In this document: piece after piece, positions 50,285 through 58,619 of the stretch
How the letters are laid out: each line of letters begins with the position of its first letter
Position numbering within the stretch: the first letter of the stretch is position 1
Origin: JACKJK01 sp046159835
Lineage (GTDB): Bacteria; Pseudomonadota; Alphaproteobacteria; Rhizobiales; Tepidamorphaceae
Direction: 5' to 3'
NCBI RefSeq assembly: GCF_046159835.1
Contig: NZ_JBJXCY010000002.1
Location: forward strand, 992,001 to 1,056,000
Length of the DNA: 64,000 nt
The notes under the pieces: model-generated
What the model was told of the DNA's origin: nothing
Databases searched by the model: none
Seen by the model: only the letters and a program-made list of their open reading frames with translations
Position numbers and translations under genes: made by a program

Positions 50285-51427
50285 ATGTCATCATCCGAGC
50301 CTTCATCGCTGGACCGCCTGTGCGCGTGGTATCGCGCGCGCGCACTGCCGCTTTGGCTGTCCGCCGGCTTCGATGAAAAGGCCGGATTGTTCCACGAACG
50401 GCTGACATTTGAGCGCGAACCACTCTCCACGCTGCCGCGACGGCTGATGGTCCAGGCGCGGCAGGTTTCGGTGTGCTGCGAGGCGTCACGCCTCGGACTC
50501 CACGAGCGTGCCGGCGAACTGGCGAACCTTGTGGGAAACCGCATGGTCGAGAGCTTTCGCGGCAAGGGCGAAGGTGGTGGTTGGGCCTTTTCCACCGATG
50601 CTGCGGGCGTTGTCGCCGACGGCAAGGCCGACCTCTATGCCCACGCCTTCGCGCTGTTCGCGCTGGCGCACCTGCACCGGCTGGAACCGCAGGCGGGCTG
50701 GGACACGGTTGCCGGCGAGACCTTCAACAACATTCACCGCCTGTTTGGCCTCCCGCAGGGCGGGTTCGCGCCTTCGGCCGGCACGCCGGAAACATTGCTG
50801 CAGAACCCGGTCATGCACCTCTTCGAAGCCTGGCTTGAGCTGATCGATGCAGGGCTGGACGAATACCGTACGCCAGCCGAGCAACTGGCAACCTTCGCGC
50901 TGACCCAGCTTGTGAATGAGGACTCCGGCGCGATCTGCGAGTGCTTCGATACCAGTTGGAATCCGCTGTCCGGCGATGCCAACTGGGTCGAACCTGGCCA
51001 CCAGTATGAATGGGCTTGGCTGCTGCACCGCGCGCAAGACCTTCTCGGGCGCGACACGACCGAGACGGTCGCGCGGCTCATGGCGAATGGCCGCGCCGGG
51101 CTGGATGGCGGCAGCTTTCTTGTCGACGAGCAGGCACTTGACGGCGCGCCACGCACGGCCACTCGCCGCCTGTGGCCGCACACGGAAGCGATCCGCGCGG
51201 AACTCGCCGTCGCCCCGGGCGGAGCCGGACAGAACGCGGCCGAGCATTTCGCCGCGCGCCTGCTGGAAGGCTTCATTGACCCCGCGCCGGACGGCGGCTG
51301 GATCGACCGGATCGACGCAAGCGGCAAGCCGTTGAGCGCCGACATGCCGGCCAGCTCGCTGTATCACCTCTCCGGCGCGGTCAACGCCGTTCTCACACCT
51401 GAGACATCCCGCACGGTCGACGGGTGA
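50285..51427 (+). CDS. AGE-family epimerase/isomerase (N-acylglucosamine 2-epimerase or mannose isomerase type)
   Basis: A 380-residue alpha/alpha-barrel protein. GFDEKAGLFHERLTFEREP, PRRLMVQARQVSVCCEASRL, DLYAHAFALFALAHLHR, QNPVMHLFEAWLEL and EPGHQYEWAWLLHRAQ cover the family's conserved His and Glu residues. Members epimerise GlcNAc/ManNAc or isomerise mannose and fructose (or their 6-phosphates); some serve as part of mannose activation for polysaccharides. The choice of substrate cannot be made from sequence. I take the ATG at 50285; others at 50243 and 50156 are in frame. It is followed by the UDP-uronate genes. Confidence 0.88.
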   Translation: MSSSEPSSLDRLCAWYRARALPLWLSAGFDEKAGLFHERLTFEREPLSTLPRRLMVQARQVSVCCEASRLGLHERAGELANLVGNRMVESFRGKGEGGGWAFSTDAAGVVADGKADLYAHAFALFALAHLHRLEPQAGWDTVAGETFNNIHRLFGLPQGGFAPSAGTPETLLQNPVMHLFEAWLELIDAGLDEYRTPAEQLATFALTQLVNEDSGAICECFDTSWNPLSGDANWVEPGHQYEWAWLLHRAQDLLGRDTTETVARLMANGRAGLDGGSFLVDEQALDGAPRTATRRLWPHTEAIRAELAVAPGGAGQNAAEHFAARLLEGFIDPAPDGGWIDRIDASGKPLSADMPASSLYHLSGAVNAVLTPETSRTVDG

Positions 51428-51490
51428 GGCGCGATGGTGTACGCCCTCGCTCGGATTTGTGACACCTGATCCCTGATCCTGACCGGACCC

Positions 51491-52516
51491 ATGACAACTG
51501 CCATCGAAACCCCCGTCCTCGTGACCGGAACCGCCGGGTTCATCGGCTATCACGTCGCAGCGCGCCTGCTGCGCGAGGGCGTGGCCGTGGCGGGCCTTGA
51601 CAGCGTCACCGACTACTACGACGTGTCGCTCAAGGAAGCGCGTCTCGCGGAGCTGAAGAAGCACGAGACATTCTCCGAATACCGGATCGACCTTGCCGAC
51701 CGTGACGCGGTGCTGGGGCTTTTCGAAACGCTCAAGCCGTGCACGGTCATCCATCTTGCCGCACAGGCCGGCGTGCGCCACTCCATCGACCACCCGTTCG
51801 ATTACGCCGATGCCAACCTCATGGGCTTCATGGGCATTCTCGAAGGCTGCCGTCGCTGCGAGAGCGCCCATCTCGTCTATGCCTCGACCAGCTCGGTCTA
51901 TGGACTTGATGGCGATTTCCCGCTGAACGAGCACCAGGGCGCGGCCCACCCGGTCAGCCTCTACGCGGCCACCAAGCGCGCCAACGAGCTGATGGCCCAT
52001 TCCTACGCGCATCTCTACCGCCTGCCGGTGACGGGCCTGCGATTCTTCACGGTTTACGGGCCGTGGGGTCGGCCCGACATGGCCTATTATCTCTTCACGA
52101 AGAAGATTCTCGCCGGCGAGGAAATCGAGGTCTTCAACGGCGGCCAGATGCACCGCGACTTCACCTATGTCGATGACATCGTCGAGGCGATCCTGCGGAT
52201 CGCGTCGAAGCCCGCGACCCCGTCCGGTGACTTCGATCCCAAATCGCCTGATCCGTCGATCTCGTCTGCCCCCTTCCGGGTCTTCAACATCGGCAACAAC
52301 GATCCTGTCCTGCTGAACGACATGATCGTGGCGCTTGAAGACCTGCTCGGCAGGAAGGCGCTCCGCCGCGACCGCCCCGTTCAGCCCGGTGACGTATTGG
52401 CAACCCATGCCGACACGTCCGACCTGATTGCCGCCACCGGCTTTGCCCCGGCCACGTCCCTGCGCGATGGGCTGTCGCGCTTCGTGTCATGGTACCGTGA
52501 TTTTCATGGCGTCTAG
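51491..52516 (+). CDS. lpsL: UDP-glucuronate 4-epimerase
   Basis: A 341-residue extended SDR that interconverts UDP-glucuronate and UDP-galacturonate. The NAD motif is TGTAGFIGYHVAARLLREG, the catalytic Tyr/Lys are in YAATKRANELMAHSYAHLY, and LRFFTVYGPWGRPDMAYYLF and MHRDFTYVDDIVEAILR are hallmarks of UDP-glucuronate epimerases such as LpsL. The UDP-glucose dehydrogenase encoded next makes its substrate. Together they supply UDP-galacturonate for LPS core, lipid A or capsule. Confidence 0.93.
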   Translation: MTTAIETPVLVTGTAGFIGYHVAARLLREGVAVAGLDSVTDYYDVSLKEARLAELKKHETFSEYRIDLADRDAVLGLFETLKPCTVIHLAAQAGVRHSIDHPFDYADANLMGFMGILEGCRRCESAHLVYASTSSVYGLDGDFPLNEHQGAAHPVSLYAATKRANELMAHSYAHLYRLPVTGLRFFTVYGPWGRPDMAYYLFTKKILAGEEIEVFNGGQMHRDFTYVDDIVEAILRIASKPATPSGDFDPKSPDPSISSAPFRVFNIGNNDPVLLNDMIVALEDLLGRKALRRDRPVQPGDVLATHADTSDLIAATGFAPATSLRDGLSRFVSWYRDFHGV

Positions 52517-52564
52517 GGTGACCCACCGCCCCGCCCCGCTTTGACGCAAGGAGCTTTCAAGACG

Positions 52565-53866
52565 ATGCGTATCTGCATGATCGGAGCCGGCTATGTCGGC
52601 CTCGTTTCCGGCGCCTGTTTTTCCGAGTTCGGCTTCAACGTCACCTGCATCGACCTCGAACAGTCGCGGATCGACAACCTCAACAACGGCGTGATGCCGA
52701 TCTACGAGCCGGGGCTGGATGATCTCGTCGCGCGCAATGCCGAGGAAGGCCGCCTGACTTTCACCACCGATTTCGATGCGACCGTCGCCGAATGCGATGT
52801 GATCTTCATCGCCGTCGGCACGCCGTCGCGCCGCGGCGACGGCGAGGCGGACCTCAAATATGTCTATGACGCCGCCCGCAGCATCGCCCGCGTGATGAAG
52901 CCCGGCGCAGTGATCGTCACCAAGTCCACAGTCGTCGTCGGCACCAACCGCAAGGTCAAGGAAATCATCGCCGAGGAACGCCCGGGCGTGGCTTTCTCGG
53001 TTGCCTCCAACCCGGAATTCCTGCGTGAAGGTTCGGCAATCGAGGATTTCATGCGGCCCGACCGCGTGGTCGTCGGCGTCGAGGATGACGTGGCCGAAAA
53101 CGCCCTGCGCCGCCTCTATCGGCCTTTGTCGCTTCGCGACGCGCCGATGGTCGTCACCACGCTGGAGAACGCGGAAATCACCAAGTACGCGGCCAATGCC
53201 TTCCTCGCCATGAAGGTCACTTTCATCAACGAGGTCGCCAACCTGTGCGAAAGGGCCGGCGGCAATGTGCAGGAAGTCGCCAGCGCTATCGGCCTCGACA
53301 ACCGCATCGGCCCGAAGTTCCTGCATGCAGGTCCGGGCTTTGGCGGCTCGTGCTTTCCCAAGGACACTCGCGCCTTCGCGGCGACCGGCAAGCGCTACGG
53401 CGCGCCACAGACGCTGATCGAGCAGGTCATCGAAATCAACGAGACCCGCAAGCTGGACATGGCCGACCGCATCCTCGCGACGCTGGACGATCCGGCGTCC
53501 AGCACGGTCGCCGTGCTCGGCATCGCCTTCAAGCCCAACACCGACGACATCCGTGAAGCCCCAAGCCTTGCCATCGTCGAGCGTCTGCTGAAGGCCGGCG
53601 TCACCGTCCGCGCCCACGACCCCGAAGCGATGGAAAACGCGAAAGCCGTGCTGCCCGACGTGACTTTCTGCGATAGCGCGCTGGAAGCGGCAACGAAGGC
53701 CGATGCTGTCGTCATAGTGACGGAGTGGAATGCCTATCGCGGCATGGACCTGTCGAGGCTTGCCGGCGTCATGTCGGGGAACCAGCTCGTCGACCTGCGC
53801 AACGTCTTCCGCGCCGACGACGTGGAGGGCACCGGCCTTACCCTGAGCGGTGTCGGCCGGCCCTGA
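52565..53866 (+). CDS. ugd: UDP-glucose 6-dehydrogenase
   Basis: A 433-residue NAD-dependent enzyme oxidising UDP-glucose twice to UDP-glucuronate. Seen are MIGAGYVGLVSGACFSEFG at the N-terminus, NPEFLREGSAIEDFMRPDRV, the catalytic Cys in GPGFGGSCFPKDTRAF, and LGIAFKPNTDDIREAPSL. The size is standard. The ATG at 52565 has AAGGAGC upstream at a good distance. It is the last gene of the AGE-epimerase-ugd group and ends three bases before the stop of convergent ispG. Confidence 0.97.
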   Translation: MRICMIGAGYVGLVSGACFSEFGFNVTCIDLEQSRIDNLNNGVMPIYEPGLDDLVARNAEEGRLTFTTDFDATVAECDVIFIAVGTPSRRGDGEADLKYVYDAARSIARVMKPGAVIVTKSTVVVGTNRKVKEIIAEERPGVAFSVASNPEFLREGSAIEDFMRPDRVVVGVEDDVAENALRRLYRPLSLRDAPMVVTTLENAEITKYAANAFLAMKVTFINEVANLCERAGGNVQEVASAIGLDNRIGPKFLHAGPGFGGSCFPKDTRAFAATGKRYGAPQTLIEQVIEINETRKLDMADRILATLDDPASSTVAVLGIAFKPNTDDIREAPSLAIVERLLKAGVTVRAHDPEAMENAKAVLPDVTFCDSALEAATKADAVVIVTEWNAYRGMDLSRLAGVMSGNQLVDLRNVFRADDVEGTGLTLSGVGRP

Positions 53867-53869
53867 TCT

Positions 53870-55123
53870 TCAGGCAGCGTTCCCGTAGCGCTTCTCGATA
53901 TAGTCGATCACCAGCGCCTTGAAGTCGTCGGCAAGCGTTGCTCCGCGCAGGGTCAGCGCCTTCCTGCCGTCGATGAAGACGGGCGCGGCCGGCGTTTCCC
54001 CGGTGCCGGGCAGCGAAATGCCGATATCGGCGTGCTTGCTCTCGCCCGGCCCGTTCACGATGCAGCCCATCACCGCGACGTTGAGTTCCTCGACGCCGGG
54101 ATACTTGTCGCGCCAGACCGGCATTTCGGTGCGCAGGAAGTCCTCGATGTCTCGGGCAAGTTCCTGGAAGACGGTCGACGTCGTGCGCCCGCAGCCCGGG
54201 CAGGCGGCAACCACCGGCACGAAGCTGCGCAGGCCCATGGTCTGCAGGATCTCCTGCGCGACCTTCACCTCCAGCGTGCGATCACCGCCGGGTTCCGGCG
54301 TCAGCGACACGCGGATCGTGTCGCCGATCCCCTGCTGCAGCAGGATGCCCATGGCAGCACTCGATGCCGCGATCCCCTTCGACCCCATGCCGGCTTCCGT
54401 CAGCCCCAGATGCAGCGCGTAGCGGCATCGTGACGCCAGCATCGTGTTGACGGCGACGAGGTCCTGCACCTGGCTGACCTTGGCCGACAGCACGATCCGG
54501 TCCGCGCCGAGACCGATCTCCTCGGCCTGTTTCGCCGAATGCAGCGCCGACTGGACGATGGCCTCGTGCATGACGGCGCGCGCCGAACGCGGCTTGGCGC
54601 GCTTTGCGTTCTCGTCCATCAGCCCGGTCAGCAGGTCTTGGTCGAGCGACCCCCAGTTGACGCCGATGCGCACCGCCTTCTCGTTGCGGATGGCCGTTTC
54701 GATGATCTGCGCGAACTGCGTGTCCTTCTTGGCCTTGAAGCCGACATTGCCGGGATTGATCCGGTACTTGGCGAGCGCCTCCGCACAGGCCGGATGATCG
54801 GCCAGCAGCTTGTGGCCGATATAGTGGAAATCGCCCACCAGCGGCACGTCGATACCACGCACCATCAGCCGGTCGCGAATATGCGGAACGGCGGCGGCAG
54901 CCTCGTCGCGGTCGACGGTGATGCGCACGACTTCCGACCCGGTCCGCGCCAGTGCGGCCACCTGCTCCACGGTCGCGGCGATGTCGGCGGTGTCGGTGTT
55001 GGTCATCGACTGGACCATGACCGGCGCGTCGCCGCCGACCTTCACCCCGCCGATATCCACCTGCACGCTGTCGCGGCGCGGCCTTGGGCCGGCATCCACC
55101 TCGAACTCGCCGTGAACCGTCAT
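53870..55123 (-). CDS. ispG: 4-hydroxy-3-methylbut-2-enyl diphosphate synthase (GcpE)
   Basis: A 417-residue Fe-S enzyme of the MEP isoprenoid pathway. The cluster cysteines are in VAACPGCGRTTSTVFQELA and VMGCIVNGPGESKHADIGIS; GGDAPVMVQSMTNTDTADI opens the TIM-barrel part, and RINPGNVG and RIGVNWGSLD are also conserved. The length is the two-domain bacterial type. With ispA it places two isoprenoid steps in the window. It is divergent from bdhA. Confidence 0.97.
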   Translation of the reverse strand: MTVHGEFEVDAGPRPRRDSVQVDIGGVKVGGDAPVMVQSMTNTDTADIAATVEQVAALARTGSEVVRITVDRDEAAAAVPHIRDRLMVRGIDVPLVGDFHYIGHKLLADHPACAEALAKYRINPGNVGFKAKKDTQFAQIIETAIRNEKAVRIGVNWGSLDQDLLTGLMDENAKRAKPRSARAVMHEAIVQSALHSAKQAEEIGLGADRIVLSAKVSQVQDLVAVNTMLASRCRYALHLGLTEAGMGSKGIAASSAAMGILLQQGIGDTIRVSLTPEPGGDRTLEVKVAQEILQTMGLRSFVPVVAACPGCGRTTSTVFQELARDIEDFLRTEMPVWRDKYPGVEELNVAVMGCIVNGPGESKHADIGISLPGTGETPAAPVFIDGRKALTLRGATLADDFKALVIDYIEKRYGNAA

Positions 55124-55256
55124 CTTCGTCGCTTGTCCCTGTTCGCCGTGCGCATGGCAGATGTGCAGCGGCCTGTTCGCGCGGGACTATAGCGCTCCGC
55201 ACGCGCGGGGCCACCCGCCACGATTCATCAATTTCGTCGCACTGGTCTGGCCACAC

Positions 55257-55280
55257 TGCAGCGCACACATATATGCTGCA
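55257..55280. promoter_or_regulatory. Inverted repeat upstream of bdhA
   Basis: TGCAGC (55257-55262), 12 bases, GCTGCA (55275-55280), 34 bases before the bdhA ATG. The TGC/GCA content is similar in kind to PhaR sites, but the spacing differs from the phaR-phaA motif. Confidence 0.3.
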
Positions 55281-55313
55281 TCGCACAAAATCGGAAGCAC
55301 ACGGAGTATTCCC

Positions 55314-56105
55314 ATGAATCCCGATCTCAACGGAAAGGTGTCTATCGTCACCGGGTCGACCAGCGGAATCGGGCTCGCCGTGGCCAACGCGTTGGCCGCC
55401 GCCGGCTCGAACATCGTCATCAACGGCCTCGGCTCGGCGGAGGAAAACGAACCCGTCCGCAAGCAGGTCGCCGACGACCATGGTGTGAACTGCATCTTCG
55501 TCGGAGCGAACCTCATCAAGCCGGAGGGCCCCGCTGAACTGGTGCAGGCCGCGGTCGATGAATTCGGCGGCATCGACATTCTCGTCAACAATGCCGGCAT
55601 GCAGTACGTCGCACCGGTCGAGGAATTCCCCCCCGAGAAGTGGGACGCCATCATCGCGCTGAACCTGTCTGCGGCATTCCACGGCATGGCCAAGGCGCTG
55701 CCGATCATGCGCGAGCGCGGATGGGGCCGCATCATCTCCACCGCCTCGGCCCATTCCCTCGTCGCATCGCCCTACAAGGCGGCTTATGTCTCCGCCAAGC
55801 ACGGCCTCTACGGCCTGACCAAGACCATCGCGCTGGAATGCGCCGCCGATGGCGTGACGGTGAACTGTATCTCGCCGGGTTATGTCTGGACGCCGCTGGT
55901 CGAGGAACAGATCCCCGACACCATGAAGGCGCGCAGCCTGACCCGCGACGAGGTCATCAACGACGTACTGCTGTCGGCCCAGCCCACGAAACAATTCGTG
56001 ACGGTGGAGGAAGTCGCCGGAACCGTACTCTACCTGTGTTCCGACACGGCCAGGAACGTCACCGGGGCCAACATGGTTCTCGACGGCGGCTGGACCGCGC
56101 AGTGA
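55314..56105 (+). CDS. bdhA: 3-hydroxybutyrate dehydrogenase
   Basis: A 263-residue NAD-dependent SDR converting D-3-hydroxybutyrate to acetoacetate, a step of polyhydroxybutyrate breakdown. Cofactor motif TGSTSGIGLAVANALAAAGS, NNAGMQYVAPVEEFP, catalytic YVSAKHGLYGLTKT, and a C-terminus EVAGTVLYLCSDTARNVTGA then MVLDGGWTAQ, characteristic of BdhA. The start at 55314 follows CGGAG; a longer frame from 55161 has no homology. The patatin-like gene follows after 13 bases, so the two are co-transcribed. Confidence 0.95.
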   Translation: MNPDLNGKVSIVTGSTSGIGLAVANALAAAGSNIVINGLGSAEENEPVRKQVADDHGVNCIFVGANLIKPEGPAELVQAAVDEFGGIDILVNNAGMQYVAPVEEFPPEKWDAIIALNLSAAFHGMAKALPIMRERGWGRIISTASAHSLVASPYKAAYVSAKHGLYGLTKTIALECAADGVTVNCISPGYVWTPLVEEQIPDTMKARSLTRDEVINDVLLSAQPTKQFVTVEEVAGTVLYLCSDTARNVTGANMVLDGGWTAQ

Positions 56106-56118
56106 GGCGGGCATCGGC

Positions 56119-57186
56119 ATGAAACTGGCAGAACGCGCAAAGGCTGCCGTGCGCCCGGCCAAGAGCGGCGGCAGCAACACCAAGAAGATCAACCTGGCAC
56201 TTCAGGGCGGCGGCGCACATGGCGCCTACACCTGGGGTGTGATCGATCGCATCCTTGAAGACGGCCGCATCGAGATCGAGGCGATTTCGGGCACCAGCGC
56301 CGGCGCGATGAACGCCGTCGTGCTGGTGGATGGCTGGGTGAAGGGCGGGCGCGACGGCGCACGCGAGGCGCTGCACAAGTTCTGGCGCGGCGTCAGCCGG
56401 GCCGGCGGGCTGTCCGCGCCGCCCCAGAACGCGCTCGATGCCTTCATGAGCTTCTGGCAGGTGCCGCGCGTTTCCAGCACGGGCCTGTTCAATTTCTGGT
56501 CACACGTCACCTCGCCCTTCGACCTGCGGCCGGAAAAGATCAACCCCCTGCGCGACCTGCTGAACCGCCAGGTCGATTTCGACAGCGTCCAATCCTGCAA
56601 CGATATCCGCCTGTTTATCTCCGCGACCAACGTGCGCACCGGCAAGATCAAGGTCTTCCGCGACAAGGAAGTCGATGCCGACGCGGTGGCGGCATCCGCC
56701 TGCCTGCCGCTGCTGTTCGAGGCGATCGAGGTCGACGACGAGGCCTACTGGGACGGCGGATACATGGGCAATCCGGCGTTGTTTCCGTTCTTCTCGGAAT
56801 CGTCCTGCGACGACATCCTGCTCGTGCAAATCAACCCGATCATCCGCGACGAAGTGCCCACGAACACCCATGAAATCATGGAGCGCGTCAGCGAGATCAC
56901 GTTCAATGCCTCGCTTTTGCGCGAATTCCGCGCCATTGATTTCGTCAATCGCCTGATCGAGGAAAACCGCCTCGATGGCACAAAGTACCGCCAGATGCGT
57001 TTGCACCGTATCGATGCCGACGCCGCCCTCAACGAGTATTCCGCTTCTACAAAGTTCGACACCCGATGGACATTCTTCGAAAAGCTCTACGAGGTCGGAC
57101 GCGAAAGTGCGGATGCCTGGTTGAAGGAAAACTACCGCCACATCGGCAACAAGCAGACGCTCGACCTGCGTCAGGCCTTCTCCTGA
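56119..57186 (+). CDS. Patatin-like phospholipase
   Basis: A 355-residue serine hydrolase of the patatin family. The oxyanion loop is LALQGGGAHGAYTWGV, the nucleophile Ser is in ISGTSAGAMNAVVL, and the catalytic Asp in YWDGGYMGNPALFPFF. There is no signal peptide, so it probably acts in the cytoplasm. Its constant place next to bdhA suggests a role with polyhydroxybutyrate granules or their lipid coat, but this is inference. The stop overlaps the likely CTG start of the extensin-like gene. Confidence 0.92.
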   Translation: MKLAERAKAAVRPAKSGGSNTKKINLALQGGGAHGAYTWGVIDRILEDGRIEIEAISGTSAGAMNAVVLVDGWVKGGRDGAREALHKFWRGVSRAGGLSAPPQNALDAFMSFWQVPRVSSTGLFNFWSHVTSPFDLRPEKINPLRDLLNRQVDFDSVQSCNDIRLFISATNVRTGKIKVFRDKEVDADAVAASACLPLLFEAIEVDDEAYWDGGYMGNPALFPFFSESSCDDILLVQINPIIRDEVPTNTHEIMERVSEITFNASLLREFRAIDFVNRLIEENRLDGTKYRQMRLHRIDADAALNEYSASTKFDTRWTFFEKLYEVGRESADAWLKENYRHIGNKQTLDLRQAFS

Positions 57187-58619
57187 AATTTCTTTCCTGC
57201 CTGATCCTCGCCGCCACTCTCCAGATCGGCTCGGTACCACAGGTGCGCGCCGAAGCGATGGATACCGTCGTCGAGGACTATGGACCGGTGCGCAGCGTTC
57301 GCCGCAAGCGCTCGACGACCCGCAGCACCAATCTGAAGAACGAAGACGTGTCGATGCCGCGCGCCAACCCGCGCCGCGACACCGAAAAGCCGGCGGCCAA
57401 GACGAAAGTATCCGACAAGCCGGAGCCCGCCGAGAGCGAGTTGAAGGAAGAAATTGCAGCACCGGAACCAAAGCCCGAGCCGGAGCGCGTCAAGACCGGC
57501 AAGCCGGAGATTCCACCTGCCAACCCGCGCCGTGATACGCAGGGAAAGACCGAGCCTGCACCGTCTGCCGAGGCAGACGACGAAGCCGCCGAACCGATTG
57601 GCCAGCAGGACCAGGTGCCTGCCCCGGAACCGGCGCCGGAACCCATGCGCGTGAAGACCGGCAAGCCGGAAATCCCGCCCCGTGCCAATCCGCGCCGGCA
57701 GGAAGAAGCCGAAGCCGCAGAACCGGCACAGCCGGAAGACGCGCCCGAGCCGGACGCACAAGCACCTGACGCAACAAAGCCCGCGGCGACCGAAAGCGAC
57801 CCCGCCCAGCCGGCCGAGATGCAGGCGCCGCCGCCTGCCCCTGTCATGCGCGAATTCAAGTCGGTGCCGAAATCGGGCGCGGAAACTGAAGCGAAGGTGC
57901 CGGCGTCCGAAGCAAGGCAGGAGCCCGCTGCGCCCGCCCCTGAACCGCAGACAAAGCTGCGGGACGAGAAGGTCGCCCTGCCGCGCGCCAATCCGCGCCG
58001 CACCGGCGATGCCGACAGCGAGAACGTGGGCGCACCCGCGACAGGCAACGAAGACGACACCGTCGCCGACGCCAAGGGACAGGGCGAAATCTGTGCCGGT
58101 CGCCTGAAGGACCTCGCCGTTGCCTACACGGTGATGCCGCCCATCGTGGAAGGGCGCTGCGGCCGTGAGGACGTGCTCCTCGTTACGGCAGTCGGCACCG
58201 ATACCGCCGTGCCGCTGGCAAGCCCCGCGACGTTTTCCTGCGACATGGCTGTCGCGATGTCACGCTGGATTGGTGAGTCCGTACAGCCCGCCGCGAAGAA
58301 ATATCTCAAGACCGAACTCAAGGAATTGCCGCCCGGCACGTCCTATTCCTGCCGCAACCGCAACCACCAGCCCAATGCCAAGCTGTCCGAACACGGGCTG
58401 GCCAATGCCTTTGACGTGATGGGCTTTCGCTTCACCAATGGAGAAAGCGTATTGGTGCGGGATCATTCCGGGTCGACGCCGACGGACAAGTTCCTCACCG
58501 AGATCCGGGAAGATGCCTGCGGACCGTTCGGCACGGTGCTTGGACCGGGAACGGACGAGTTTCACTACAACCACTTCCACTTCGACGCGCACGAGCGCAA
58601 CAACCCCTATTGCCGCTGA
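57183..58619 (+). CDS. Extensin-like secreted protein with PRANPRR repeats
   Basis: A 478-residue exported protein. A signal peptide (KFLSCLILAATLQIGSVPQV, cleavage near VRA-EA) leads to a 270-residue disordered Pro/Glu/Lys-rich region with four PANPRR-type repeats (three with PRANPRR) and VKTGKPEIPP twice. The C-terminal extensin-like domain (about 300-478) has CAGRLKDLAVAYTVMPP, SEHGLANAFDVMGF, and FHYNHFHFD, with paired Cys and possible metal-binding His. The likely start is CTG at 57183, overlapping the patatin TGA (CTGA); no ATG, GTG or TTG fits the signal peptide. An ATG at 57066 would extend deep into the patatin gene. Confidence 0.8.
   Translation: MKFLSCLILAATLQIGSVPQVRAEAMDTVVEDYGPVRSVRRKRSTTRSTNLKNEDVSMPRANPRRDTEKPAAKTKVSDKPEPAESELKEEIAAPEPKPEPERVKTGKPEIPPANPRRDTQGKTEPAPSAEADDEAAEPIGQQDQVPAPEPAPEPMRVKTGKPEIPPRANPRRQEEAEAAEPAQPEDAPEPDAQAPDATKPAATESDPAQPAEMQAPPPAPVMREFKSVPKSGAETEAKVPASEARQEPAAPAPEPQTKLRDEKVALPRANPRRTGDADSENVGAPATGNEDDTVADAKGQGEICAGRLKDLAVAYTVMPPIVEGRCGREDVLLVTAVGTDTAVPLASPATFSCDMAVAMSRWIGESVQPAAKKYLKTELKELPPGTSYSCRNRNHQPNAKLSEHGLANAFDVMGFRFTNGESVLVRDHSGSTPTDKFLTEIREDACGPFGTVLGPGTDEFHYNHFHFDAHERNNPYCR

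Noticed and set aside
57066..57182. ATG at 57066 as start of the extensin-like protein
   Set aside because: It would add 39 charged residues before the signal peptide and overlap the patatin gene by 120 bases.
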